The notes beneath the pieces are model-generated. The model searched no databases. It was not told where the DNA came from and saw only the letters and a program-made list of their open reading frames with translations. The translations under genes were made by a program, and so were the position numbers. This document shows positions 1 through 7,936 of a DNA stretch of 64,000 bases, piece after piece (within the stretch, counting starts at the first letter, position 1; each line of letters begins with the position of its first letter). The stretch covers positions 7,330,163 to 7,394,162 of the forward strand of contig NZ_CP042425.1 of NCBI RefSeq assembly GCF_008254045.1, given 5' to 3'. The DNA is from Limnoglobus roseus. Lineage in GTDB: Bacteria > Planctomycetota > Planctomycetia > Gemmatales > Gemmataceae.

Positions 1-18
1 CTGGAACATTTTCGGGGA

Positions 19-33
19 TATGGGGTCGCTTAG
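19..33 (+). repeat. 15-bp direct repeat flanking the IS630 remnant
   Basis: The 15 bases at 19-33 (tatggggtcgcttag) recur exactly at 1023-1037, one copy before and one after the transposase remnant. IS630 elements normally duplicate only a TA dinucleotide, so this is not a standard target duplication. The last 10 bases equal the first 10 bases of the nearby tRNA-Val, which suggests recombination with tRNA-derived sequence. Confidence 0.7.
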
Positions 34-105
34 AGCGGTTCCCGAGATGATCTGGCGCAGGTCTGTCGGTCGCGGTAGATTAGTGGCTCCCTCCGAGGGC
101 CACCG

Positions 106-1037
106 ATGCGAGCGTACTCCGCCGATCTTCGTGAGCGGGTGTTGGCCGACGCCGACGGCGGGGCGGGCACGCGGGCCTCGCCGCCAAGTACCGGGTGAGC
201 GAGTCGTGGGTGCGGCGGGTCAAGCAAGTGGGGCGGGAGACCGGGCGAACCGCCCCGGCGGCCCAGCGGCGGGGGCCGACGCCGGGGTGGGTGGCCCACG
301 CCGACGCCATCCGGGCGGCCGTCGCCGCCGACCCGGACGCGGCCCTGGCCGAGTACCGCGAGCGGTTCGCCCTCCCGCTGTCCCGGTCGGCGTTGGCCCG
401 GGCCCTCGTCGCCCTCGGGTTGCCGCGGAAAAAAAGTCGATCCGGGCGGCCGAGCCGGACCGCCCGGACGTGAAGGAACAGCGGGCCGCCTGGCGGGCCG
501 GGCAACCGGCCCTCGACCCGGCGACGTTGGTGCTCGTGGACGAGACGCGGGCGAGCACGAACATGGCCCGGACCCACGGCCGGTGCCCGACCGGCCGGCG
601 GCTGGTGATGGCCGTGCCGCACGGGCACGGGAAGACGACCACGTTCGTGGCCGCCTTGCGGGCGGACGGCATGGTCGCCCCGACGGTCATCGACGGGGCC
701 GTGACCGGGGACCTGTTCGTCGCCGACGTCGAACGGCAACTGGCCCCGGCCCCTGCGGCCGGGGGACGTGGTGGTGATGGACAACCTGGCGTGCCACAAG
801 CGGGCCGGGGTGCGGCGGGCGATCGAGGCGGCGGGGGCCGCGCGGCGGCGGCTGCCGCCGTACTCCCCGGACCGGAACCCGATCGAGAGGGCGTTCCGCA
901 AGCTCAAGGCGCGGTTGCGGGCGGCGGCCAAGCGGACGATCCGGGCGGTCGAGGACTACCGGGGCGAACGGTCGGCCGCGTTCGCCCCCGAGGAGTGCCG
1001 CAACTACTTCCGCAGTTGCGGCTATGGGGTCGCTTAG
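106..1037 (+). pseudogene. IS630-family transposase, broken by frameshifts
   Basis: Cut-and-paste DDE transposase, readable only by joining reading frames. The start reads MRAYSADLRERVLADADGG, then shifts near position 180 into a helix-turn-helix part (AAKYRVSESWVRRVKQ). It shifts again at a run of seven A (429-435) into the first catalytic stretch LVLVDETRAST, and near 750 into [11 protein letters not shown] and [16 protein letters not shown]. These three blocks supply the D, D and E of the IS630 active site. The A7 shift could be the programmed -1 shift some IS630 elements use. The other two have no slippery run and look like decay. The stop codon lies inside a tRNA-like sequence, so the C terminus after NYFRSCGY is probably flanking DNA. 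No terminal inverted repeats were identified with confidence. Confidence 0.85.
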
Positions 1038-1069
1038 CTCAGCGGGAGAACACGCCCATTACAAGAGTG
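1028..1069 (+). pseudogene. tRNA-Val 5'-half fragment
   Basis: These 42 bases match the 5' half of the intact tRNA-Val at 1242-1313 at 39 of 42 positions, from the acceptor strand through the D arm and anticodon stem-loop. They lie on the opposite strand to the intact gene. The match then stops, so there is no T arm or 3' acceptor strand. It directly abuts and overlaps the end of the transposase remnant. It forms a long imperfect inverted repeat with the intact tRNA and is unlikely to yield a tRNA. Confidence 0.8.
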
Positions 1070-1082
1070 CATTCCGTCATCT

Positions 1083-1128
1083 GGGGACAGAATTGGGGGA
1101 CAGAATTCGCATTTCGGGGGACAGAATT
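1083..1128. repeat. Three copies of a GGGGACAGAATT motif
   Basis: The 12-base word ggggacagaatt occurs at 1083, 1096 and 1117. Similar words are often seen as short dispersed repeats near REP-associated IS200-like transposases; that link is from memory. No such transposase gene is present beside it. Confidence 0.7.
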
Positions 1129-1241
1129 GGGGTATACTCAAAATACGCCCTTACCGTTGGCTGTCCGGCAAGGCGTCGAAAACGCTTAAGATCAAAGGGT
1201 TTAAGGCCGAAAGGCTTAACGCCGAAGTGCCTGTCTGCAAG

Positions 1242-1313
1242 TGGTCGCTACAGGGATTGAACCTGTGACCACACCCTTGTAATGGGCGTGCTCTACCGCT
1301 GAGCTAAGCGACC
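1242..1313 (-). tRNA. tRNA-Val (UAC anticodon)
   Basis: The minus strand folds as a 72-base tRNA. It has a perfect 7-bp acceptor stem (GGTCGCT with AGCGACC), a D stem GCTC/GAGC, an anticodon stem CGCCC/GGGTG with loop ATTACAA, and a T arm ACAGG-TTCAATC-CCTGT. The anticodon is TAC, which reads the valine codon GUA. The 3' CCA is not encoded. It lies 35 bases downstream of hscB. Confidence 0.95.
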
Positions 1314-1348
1314 GTGAGGCTGTTATAGCGACCCACCCGCCGAAGGCA

Positions 1349-1885
1349 TCAGCCGCGGTCCGGTGTGCCGCGTAAGTCGCGAAGAAGACTCTGAATCGTG
1401 CGGGCCGCGTTCAAGTGCCGGCGGATGTCCACGAGTTCGGTCGGCAGCGGGGTTGGTTGCGATTCGATCTTCGCGAAGCGTGAAGCCACGTCGGCGATCA
1501 CGACCGAGAACTGACCCATCAGGTCGGCTTCGAGTTCACTCAAACTGCCGCCGGCCGCGCGGATTTCGTCCATCTGCTCGCGGGTTTCCATCATCTGCAT
1601 GAGGAACGATTGATCCTGACTCTTCTCCTGGCCTGCCGTTGGGCCGCCGAGAAGCGAGAGCAGGTATTCGGCCCGCCGGAACGGATCTTTTAAGGTCGTA
1701 TAGGCCTGGTTGAGCGATGCCGTCTGCTCGATCACAAACAACTGATCGGCGTCGCTCGCCCCGCCGTGGAAGTCGGGGTGGAACTGCCGCGACTGCGCCA
1801 GGTAACGGCGTTCGACTTCGGCCTCGTCAATGGAAAAGCGTCTCGGCAGGCCGAGACGCTCGTAGTAGTCGCTCATGGTCGGCAT
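1349..1885 (-). CDS. hscB: Fe-S co-chaperone HscB
   Basis: J-domain co-chaperone of 178 residues that brings the scaffold IscU to the Hsp70 chaperone HscA during iron-sulfur cluster transfer in the cytoplasm. The N terminus MPTMSDYYERLGLPRRFSI begins a J domain with the key HPD tripeptide (FHPDFHG). The C-terminal half is the IscU-binding helical domain. The ATG overlaps the iscA stop as TAATG, indicating translational coupling; a second ATG three codons downstream (1876) is possible. Long open frame upstream of 1885 is a shadow over iscA. hscA and ferredoxin, which usually follow, are absent: the next features are a tRNA and transposon debris. Confidence 0.92.
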   Translation of the reverse strand: MPTMSDYYERLGLPRRFSIDEAEVERRYLAQSRQFHPDFHGGASDADQLFVIEQTASLNQAYTTLKDPFRRAEYLLSLLGGPTAGQEKSQDQSFLMQMMETREQMDEIRAAGGSLSELEADLMGQFSVVIADVASRFAKIESQPTPLPTELVDIRRHLNAARTIQSLLRDLRGTPDRG

Positions 1886-2262
1886 TACATCGAGAAGGAG
1901 CTGCCGCAGCCGCAGGTGGTCTTGGCGCTCGGGTTGGTGACGCTGAAACCCCGCTTGTTCAGGTCGTCGTGGAAGTCGACCGTCACGCCGTCGAGGTACA
2001 ACATGCTCCGCTTGTCGATGACGATGTTGACGCCGTGAAGTTCGAAGGTGTCGTCGAGTTTCTCGTTGATCGTCTCGTCGAGGTCGAGCTTGTGTTGGAA
2101 GCCGGAGCACCCGCCGCCGACGACGCGGATGCGGAGATAGAGCGGCTTCTCAGAGGCTTGTTCGGCCGCGATGCGGCGAACTTCGGACGCAGCCTTTTCG
2201 GTCAACGTAATCGGCAGAGCCTGGGTGGTCTTCGTGCCGAGTTCGAGGGTTTCCGTGGACAT
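1885..2262 (-). CDS. iscA: IscA/ErpA-type Fe-S assembly protein
   Basis: A-type carrier of 125 residues that accepts or delivers Fe-S clusters. It has the three conserved cysteines of the family: one in GGGCSGFQH near residue 52 and two in the C-terminal CGCGSSF. Length and C terminus are typical. It lies between iscU (62 bases upstream) and hscB (1-base overlap), so it is part of the isc operon. IscA and ErpA cannot be told apart from sequence alone; the symbol follows the operon context. Confidence 0.9.
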   Translation of the reverse strand: MSTETLELGTKTTQALPITLTEKAASEVRRIAAEQASEKPLYLRIRVVGGGCSGFQHKLDLDETINEKLDDTFELHGVNIVIDKRSMLYLDGVTVDFHDDLNKRGFSVTNPSAKTTCGCGSSFSM

Positions 2263-2324
2263 CGTTACCTCAGTAGTTGGGTGTGGTAGGGGATACCGTT
2301 CGCGTTAGGGAATCATACACCGTA

Positions 2325-2747
2325 TCAGCCGCCGACGGTAGCCGGTTCTTCCCGGTCGGCCGTCACATCTTGCTTTTCCTGGTAGTTCTTGATGGCCGCC
2401 TTGATGGCGTCTTCCGCCAGCACCGAGCAGTGGACCTTGACCGGCGGCAGGGCCAACTCTTCGACGATGGCGGTGTTCTTGATCTCCATCGCCTCGTCGA
2501 CCGTCTTGCCCTTCAGCCACTCGGTGGCCAAGCTGCTCGACGCAATGGCCGAACCGCAACCGAAGGTCTTGAAGCGGGCGTCTTCGATGACGCCGGTGAC
2601 CGGGTTCACCTTGATTTGCAACTTCAGCACGTCGCCGCACTCCGGCGCGCCGACGAGGCCCGTACCCACGTCCGCCGACTTCACGTCGAGGCTGCCGACG
2701 TTGCGGGGGTTGTTGTAGTGTTCAAGGATTTTGTCGCTATATGGCAT
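2325..2747 (-). CDS. iscU: Fe-S cluster scaffold IscU
   Basis: Scaffold protein of 140 residues on which IscS-derived sulfur and iron are assembled into [2Fe-2S] clusters. The N terminus MPYSDKILEHYNNPRNVGS is typical. All three ligand cysteines are visible (APECGDV, FGCGSAI, VHCSVLAEDAI). The LPPVK motif recognised by the chaperone HscA is intact, although no hscA gene lies in this window. It follows iscS by 49 bases. The C-terminal tail beyond NYQEKQ is slightly longer than in E. coli IscU. Confidence 0.96.
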   Translation of the reverse strand: MPYSDKILEHYNNPRNVGSLDVKSADVGTGLVGAPECGDVLKLQIKVNPVTGVIEDARFKTFGCGSAIASSSLATEWLKGKTVDEAMEIKNTAIVEELALPPVKVHCSVLAEDAIKAAIKNYQEKQDVTADREEPATVGG

Positions 2748-2796
2748 GAGCCTCTCCCGTTAGTTGTGTTCGTTCCTAAAGCCGCATTTGATGAGT

Positions 2797-4011
2797 TTAG
2801 TGCGCCGACCACTCGATGCTCTTCAAGTCGATGCCCGCCTGGGCCATCTCGTACAACGGCGACATTTCGCGGAGGCGGTTCACTTCCCGTACCACGAGGT
2901 TGACGACGTAATCGACTTCCTCTTCCGTGTTGAACCGGCCGAGGCCGAAGCGGATGCTGCTGTGGGCGAGTTCGTCGCCGACGCCGAGAGCGCGGAGGAC
3001 GTAGCTCGGTTCCAGGCTCGCGCTCGTGCAGGCGGACCCGCTGCTGACGGCCACGTCCTTGATGCCCATCATCATGCCCTCGCCCTCGACGTAGGCGAAG
3101 CTGATGTTCGCGTTGCCGGGCAGGCGTTCGGTCGGGTGGCCGTTCAGGTACGTCTCCGGCAGTTGGTCCATGATCCCCTTGCGGAGCCGTTCGCGGAGGG
3201 CGAAGGTCTTCTTACTCTCCTCCGGCATCTCCTTGCGGCAGATGTCCGCCGCTTCGCCGAAGGCGACGATCAGCGGAACCGGAAGCGTGCCGGACCGCAT
3301 GCCGCGTTCGTGACCGCCGCCGTCGATGATCGGTTCGAGGCGGACGCGCGGGTTCTTCTTGCGGACGTACAGCGCCCCGATGCCCTTCGGCCCGTACATC
3401 TTGTGGGCCGACATGCTCATCAAGTCGATGTTCATCGCCTCCACGTCCACCGGCACCTTGCCGACGGCCTGCACCCCGTCGGTGTGGAAGAGGACGCCCT
3501 TCTCCTTGCAAACCTTACCGATTTCGGCGATCGGTTGGATCGTCCCGATCTCGTTGTTGGCGAACATCACGCTCACCAGGATCGTCTTGTCCGTGATGGC
3601 GTTGCGGACTTGCTCGGCAGTCACGCGGCCAAACTTGTCCGGTTCCAGGTACGTAATCTGGCAACCTTCGCGCTCGAGCCGCTTGCAGGTATCGAGGACG
3701 CACTTGTGCTCGGTGGGAACCGTGATGATGTGGTTCCCCTTCTTCTTGTACATCGCCGCCACGCCCTTGAGGGCGAGGTTGTTGCTCTCGGTCGCGCCGC
3801 TGGTGAAGATGATTTCCTTCTCGGTCGCTCCGATCAACTCGGCGATCTGCTCGCGGGCGTTGTCCACGGCCGCCTCACCCTCCCAGCCGTAGGGGTGGCT
3901 GCGGCTGGCGGCGTTGCCGTACTTCTCGGTGAAGTAGGGCAGCATCGCATCGACGACCCGCGGATCGACGCGGGTGGTGGAGTTGTTGTCCATGTAGATC
4001 GGCAAGTTCAT
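2797..4011 (-). CDS. iscS: Cysteine desulfurase IscS
   Basis: PLP-dependent enzyme of 404 residues that converts cysteine to alanine and passes persulfide sulfur to IscU. The start [17 protein letters not shown] is the classic N terminus. The PLP lysine lies in [10 protein letters not shown], and the catalytic loop cysteine in [13 protein letters not shown], which places it in group I (IscS/NifS). Length is normal. It is the second gene of the operon, 22 bases after iscR. NifS-type naming is possible, but no nif genes are near. Confidence 0.96.
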   Translation of the reverse strand: MNLPIYMDNNSTTRVDPRVVDAMLPYFTEKYGNAASRSHPYGWEGEAAVDNAREQIAELIGATEKEIIFTSGATESNNLALKGVAAMYKKKGNHIITVPTEHKCVLDTCKRLEREGCQITYLEPDKFGRVTAEQVRNAITDKTILVSVMFANNEIGTIQPIAEIGKVCKEKGVLFHTDGVQAVGKVPVDVEAMNIDLMSMSAHKMYGPKGIGALYVRKKNPRVRLEPIIDGGGHERGMRSGTLPVPLIVAFGEAADICRKEMPEESKKTFALRERLRKGIMDQLPETYLNGHPTERLPGNANISFAYVEGEGMMMGIKDVAVSSGSACTSASLEPSYVLRALGVGDELAHSSIRFGLGRFNTEEEVDYVVNLVVREVNRLREMSPLYEMAQAGIDLKSIEWSAH

Positions 4012-4033
4012 CGTCGGCCCTCGGAAAGCAGAT

Positions 4034-4528
4034 TTACTGTGCGGCCAGTTGCGGCTCGCGTGGGTGGTCGGCCATCATCATGAGCGGTAACATCGTGGTG
4101 CTGGCGGCCGCGCGATTTGCCGAGAAGAGTTCTTCCAGCGTGACCCCGTGCAGCACGCCCATCAGACGGCGGTGAATCTCCGCGATCGGCCCCTTCATCG
4201 GGCAGACGTGCGAGACGGAACACGTCCCCTCGCCCCGTGCCTCGCTGTGGCTGCTGCAAACCGTGAGTTTGAACCCTTCCTCAATCGATTCCAGCAGTTC
4301 CGCGAGCGTTACTTCGTTCGCGGGTCGGAGCATCGCGTACCCGCCCTTGACCCCACGGTGGCTCGCCACGTACCCGGCGTGCGTCAGTTCTTTCAGGATG
4401 TTCGCGACAAACGCCCGACTCAGTCCGAACGCTTCCGCAATCGTGCGGGCGTTGCCGCCGGTCGGGTGGTGGTACAGGTGCGATAGAATGAGCAACGCAT
4501 AGTCGGCCTTGCGGCTGAGCAGAGTCAT
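4034..4528 (-). CDS. iscR: Rrf2-family regulator IscR
   Basis: Winged-helix repressor of 164 residues, first gene of the isc operon, expected to sense Fe-S status and repress its own operon. The start [15 protein letters not shown] was chosen over an upstream in-frame ATG because AGGAG lies just before 4528 and because this is the family N terminus. The helix-turn-helix covers about residues 25-50 ([17 protein letters not shown]). Three cysteines follow with spacing C-x11-C-x5-C, longer than the C-x5-C-x5-C of E. coli IscR, so cluster ligation may differ. The C-terminal tail is short. Confidence 0.9.
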   Translation of the reverse strand: MTLLSRKADYALLILSHLYHHPTGGNARTIAEAFGLSRAFVANILKELTHAGYVASHRGVKGGYAMLRPANEVTLAELLESIEEGFKLTVCSSHSEARGEGTCSVSHVCPMKGPIAEIHRRLMGVLHGVTLEELFSANRAAASTTMLPLMMMADHPREPQLAAQ

Positions 4529-4691
4529 TGCGTTGCTCCTCGGGAGTCCTAAGAACCGGGCGAAACGAATCCGCACCTCTCTGAGTCCATTTTTAGGCGT
4601 GGTATCGCACCTGAATAGGGCGAATTCGTTGAGACGCCGTCTCACGAACCAGAAGTGATGTGATAACAGTCACTTGCGCCAAGAGAACTTC
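4529..4691 (-). promoter_or_regulatory. isc operon upstream region with two palindromes
   Basis: These 163 bases separate the lipoprotein gene from iscR, so they must hold the isc promoter. A palindrome TGAGAC-GCC-GTCTCA with TTCG/CGAA flanks lies at about 4626-4649. A second (AAGTGA, 11-base gap, TCACTT) lies at about 4652-4674, close after the upstream stop codon. Either could be a terminator hairpin for the upstream gene; neither has a T run. The first could also be an operator. No confident -35/-10 pair was assigned. Confidence 0.4.
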
Positions 4692-6797
4692 TCAGCGTTG
4701 CCCGAGGATTTGGGTGGCCTGCTCATCTTTGAGTGCAGAAGTGATTTCTCGACTTTTGACGGTCGTACTGAGTCGTGCGCTGCCAGACTTGACCGCTTGT
4801 GTTTCGAGCATGAAGGTCGCGGTCGAACCGGCCGGCAACTCCGCGAGGCTTGGGAACGTGAACCGCTGATCGGCGACGGTCGCGATCAAATCGTTCGGTC
4901 CTGTGCCTTTCTTGAGTTGCAATTCGTCGGTCGCCTCCGCACTCACGACGACGTTGTGGGCCGAGGCGTTACCGCGATTGCGGACCGTCACGCGGAAAAC
5001 GGCCTTCCCGCCGACGCGGACCGGGCCGACCGGGTCGGCCACGACCAGCGTCAGCACCGGCAGGCCGACGATCGAGACGAGGCTCGACGCGCCCTTCGCT
5101 TTCACGCGATTCCCGCCGGGCATTTCGCCGTCGGCGCTGACCGCGACTGCGAGCTTTTCCGCCTGGCGGTCACTGGTCGTGTTCAGGCGAAGCACCTTCG
5201 ACTCGCCAGCCGCAAGCGTGCCCAGGCTCCAGGCTGCCCCGGCGTCCGACGTGCGGCCGTTCTCGGTGGCGGTCGCCGCCGTGAGGCCGCGGGGCAGCGT
5301 GGCTTGAACCTTCACGTCGGCCAGCGGGGCGTCGCCGCGGTTGGTGACGCGGTATTCGAAGAGGCCGTCCTGTCGCACAGAGATCGTCTCCGGACCACTC
5401 ATCGTCACTTCGAGTTCTGCCCGGCCGACGGTCAGAATTGCATCGCCGCGTTCGGCCAACCCACCGTTGGCGGTGACATTGACCTTCACGGGGAACTTGC
5501 CCGCCTTGTCCAAAGTAACCGGCACGAAGACGGTCTTCGTCCCGCGGGCCGCGATGCTGCCGATGCTCTTTTCGAGCGGCGCGTTCTTCAGATCGGGAAC
5601 ATCAACCCAGGCCACGGCGTTGCTGATTGGCACGTTGCCGGTATTCGTGACCGTCACGCGGACGGTCGCCTCGTCGCCGGTGGAAACGTAAGTCGGGGCG
5701 TCCACCTTGACCTTCATGGCCGCGGTATCGACGTCGCTGCCGGCTTGCTGTTCGGCCCGCATGCCGTCGGCCGTCTCCGCCGTCGCAGTGATGTTCAACG
5801 CGGCCTTCTTCGTCGGGCGAACGACGACTGTGATGTCTTGATTCTTCGAACCGGGCAGCCCTTCGAAGGCCCAGGTGAAAGTGTTGCCGCTTCGTCGCAG
5901 GGCGGGCGGGTCGGCGCGGACGAACTCCGCGTGGTCGGGAATGGTCGCCTTCACCGTTAGCGGTTGGCTCTCGGCCTTGCCGACGTTCGCGAGTGATATC
6001 GTGACCGGCACTTCCTGATTGACGCCGACCGCTTTCGGCACCTTCACGTCGAGACTGACCTGCACCCCCTCGTCCGAGCGCGGCCGACTCGTCAGGCTAC
6101 CGTTCTCCCGCGGGGTCGTGGTGCCATTCTCTTTCGCGCTCGTTGTGGGATTCTCGCGCGGCGTCGTGTCGGGGTCGGCGGTCGGCGGCGTGGTTTCTTC
6201 AGTCGCGGCGGCATCCTTGCGGAATTGGCCCTTCGTCCACGTCAACTTCACGACGACACGGCCCTTCTCGACGTCGGAAATGTCCGGGGCGTAGGCCGTG
6301 ACCGTGGTCTGCCCTTCGACCGGCGACGTGACAACGCAATAAGTCTGGCCCTGGTGAACCTCGAAGTCGTCGCGGGCGTTGTCGCGCTTGACGCTCTGGC
6401 TGAACGTGTTCGTGTAAACGACGGCGTACTTCGAGTCGATCTTCTTGCCGCGGTTCGGCAGGAAGCCACCCTCGTCGGTGGCGGCGATGCTGCCCGGCCC
6501 CTCCAGGGTCCACTCGACCCGCCGACGGCTGCGGGTGCTGCCGTCGCGGTCGTAGAAGGTGGCGATCAGGGCTTGCTCGGCGTTGACGCGGTTGGTACGA
6601 CTCGTCGGCGTGACTTCAAGGCGGCCGACGCCGGAGGTGGAAGATCGCGGAGTGTCGCGGCCGGTGGACGATTCCGACCGGCGGTCGCCGTCGTTCGACA
6701 AGCTGTCCATGGCCCGCAGTCGCTCGCGCGACGAGTTGGCACAACCGCTGCCGATGGCGATTAGACCGCCGATCAGAATCCCGAGCATCGGCCTCAT
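4692..6797 (-). CDS. Large lipoprotein with DUF11/CARDB-like repeats
   Basis: Protein of 701 residues with a lipoprotein signal: hydrophobic stretch LGILIGGLIAIGSGC with the lipid-accepting Cys near residue 19. After a Ser/Thr-rich linker comes a domain at about residues 60-190. From about 240 there are four or five Ig-like modules of roughly 110 residues with the wording typical of DUF11/CARDB repeats (VTVTNTGNVPISNA, YRVTNRGDAPLADV, VTVRNRGNASAHNV). It is probably a periplasmic or outer-membrane structural protein. It is the last of three consecutive lipoprotein genes on this strand, 32 bases after the previous one. Its exact role is unknown. Confidence 0.85.
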   Translation of the reverse strand: MRPMLGILIGGLIAIGSGCANSSRERLRAMDSLSNDGDRRSESSTGRDTPRSSTSGVGRLEVTPTSRTNRVNAEQALIATFYDRDGSTRSRRRVEWTLEGPGSIAATDEGGFLPNRGKKIDSKYAVVYTNTFSQSVKRDNARDDFEVHQGQTYCVVTSPVEGQTTVTAYAPDISDVEKGRVVVKLTWTKGQFRKDAAATEETTPPTADPDTTPRENPTTSAKENGTTTPRENGSLTSRPRSDEGVQVSLDVKVPKAVGVNQEVPVTISLANVGKAESQPLTVKATIPDHAEFVRADPPALRRSGNTFTWAFEGLPGSKNQDITVVVRPTKKAALNITATAETADGMRAEQQAGSDVDTAAMKVKVDAPTYVSTGDEATVRVTVTNTGNVPISNAVAWVDVPDLKNAPLEKSIGSIAARGTKTVFVPVTLDKAGKFPVKVNVTANGGLAERGDAILTVGRAELEVTMSGPETISVRQDGLFEYRVTNRGDAPLADVKVQATLPRGLTAATATENGRTSDAGAAWSLGTLAAGESKVLRLNTTSDRQAEKLAVAVSADGEMPGGNRVKAKGASSLVSIVGLPVLTLVVADPVGPVRVGGKAVFRVTVRNRGNASAHNVVVSAEATDELQLKKGTGPNDLIATVADQRFTFPSLAELPAGSTATFMLETQAVKSGSARLSTTVKSREITSALKDEQATQILGQR

Positions 6798-6829
6798 ACC
6801 GGCCCCCCGCTTGGCGGACGCGAACGCCC

Positions 6830-7300
6830 TTACTTGCTGCCCATCATGGAGGGCACCTTCAGGTCGCCGCCGCTACCCTCGGCGATCGGCGGCAGGGTGG
6901 TCATCCCCGACATGCCGGGCGGATTCATCGGAGCGATATCGGGCGAGGGTGCCGGGGCGGACGGGTACGAAGTCACGGGCAGCGACGGCACGGCCATCTG
7001 CGGCATGACACCCGGTTGTGGCGTCGGCGACTCGACGATCGGCCGCCGGAAGTTTTCGTTGCCGACGATCGGGCTGTACGTCCCGCCGCGGCCGGTGGAA
7101 GCCGTCGGAATCGCCGGCGTCGCGCCGGTGGTGGGCGGCGTCGTGCCGGCCGTGGGCGGCGTCGGCTTCTTGGCGGGATCGGTAGTGGACGAATTGATGA
7201 CTGGTTTCGGCGGAAGCAGCGGGTTCGGCTGCCGCGGGGCCGAGTGACAGCCGGTCAAGAGGAGGGCTGACAAGAGAGCGATCCGCGATCCGTGCGGCAT
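6830..7300 (-). CDS. Small Pro/Thr-rich lipoprotein
   Basis: Protein of 156 residues. It starts with a short signal peptide ending in the lipobox LLTGC (Cys near residue 18), followed by a low-complexity Pro/Thr/Ala-rich body without a recognisable fold. It lies between two other lipoprotein genes on the same strand (80 bases after the first, 32 before the next), so the three may be co-transcribed and work together at the envelope. Function is not recognised. Confidence 0.75.
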   Translation of the reverse strand: MPHGSRIALLSALLLTGCHSAPRQPNPLLPPKPVINSSTTDPAKKPTPPTAGTTPPTTGATPAIPTASTGRGGTYSPIVGNENFRRPIVESPTPQPGVMPQMAVPSLPVTSYPSAPAPSPDIAPMNPPGMSGMTTLPPIAEGSGGDLKVPSMMGSK

Positions 7301-7380
7301 GACGTTTCCCTTTCCGTGGAAGAATGGGAAGCCGTGTACCGTGGATTCGCGGATGCGTCAAGGGCCACTTCGCGGACGGC

Positions 7381-7668
7381 TTACCGCCCGGCTCCGGCCG
7401 GGGCGGGTGCGGCGACCGGGGCCGCGGGGGCGATGACCGGGGCAACAGCCCCGGCGTTCCGCCGCAGCAACCCGTCTGGGTCCTGCATCGAATCGACTTC
7501 CCGTTGCAGCGGGAAGGCCGGGTCGGGCGGGAAGTATTGCGGCCGCTGCTTCAGGTAGTGCGGGCTGGGCAGCGTCAGCCCGCCGAAATACGTCTGACAG
7601 CCGCTCAGCACGGACAGGGCCAACCCCAAACCCGCACAGCCGGTTAGCGATCGAAGTGTGATTCGCAT
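7381..7668 (-). CDS. Small lipoprotein
   Basis: Protein of 95 residues. I start it at MRITLRSLTGCAGLG because a GGGGGAG Shine-Dalgarno sequence lies eight bases upstream; a further in-frame ATG at 7695 lacks one. The signal peptide ends in VLSGC. A short conserved-looking part follows (PSPHYLKQRPQYFPPDPAFPL), then an Ala/Pro-rich tail. The PQYFPP-type stretch recurs in small planctomycete lipoproteins, from memory. First gene of a run of three lipoprotein genes. Function unknown. Confidence 0.75.
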   Translation of the reverse strand: MRITLRSLTGCAGLGLALSVLSGCQTYFGGLTLPSPHYLKQRPQYFPPDPAFPLQREVDSMQDPDGLLRRNAGAVAPVIAPAAPVAAPAPAGAGR

Positions 7669-7869
7669 TTGCACGTCTCCCCCGTTCCGCGACACGAACT
7701 CCCCCGCTCGTGCGCTGGCACGATGAGTCTGCCGGATTTATCGGCTGTACCGGCTGCGGGGTTTAATCTGAAAAGGAAATCGACCCGATTTCGTTCAATT
7801 CAGGTCACGGCAGATGGGGACTGGTGGCAATTCTGCTCGATTACCGCCGATCGAGGGGTGCGGTTTGTT

Positions 7870-7912
7870 GCGAGTAAAACACAGCCGCCGCCCGAGTCCC
7901 TCGGACGGCGGC
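7870..7912 (-). terminator. Rho-independent terminator after the DUF1559 gene
   Basis: A GC-rich hairpin at 7884-7912 (GCCGCCGCCCGAG pairing with CTCGGACGGCGGC, loop TCC) begins 25 bases past the DUF1559 stop codon. On the minus strand it is followed by TGTGTTTTAC, a short T-rich tract. Confidence 0.75.
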
Positions 7913-7936
7913 CGGAATGACGGAGTCTGTCCTACC

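Noticed and set aside
2764-4083. Long plus-strand open frame of 439 codons opposite iscS.
   Set aside because: It is rich in Arg/His/Val/Asp with no family resemblance and lies fully antisense to iscS; high GC makes long shadow frames common here.
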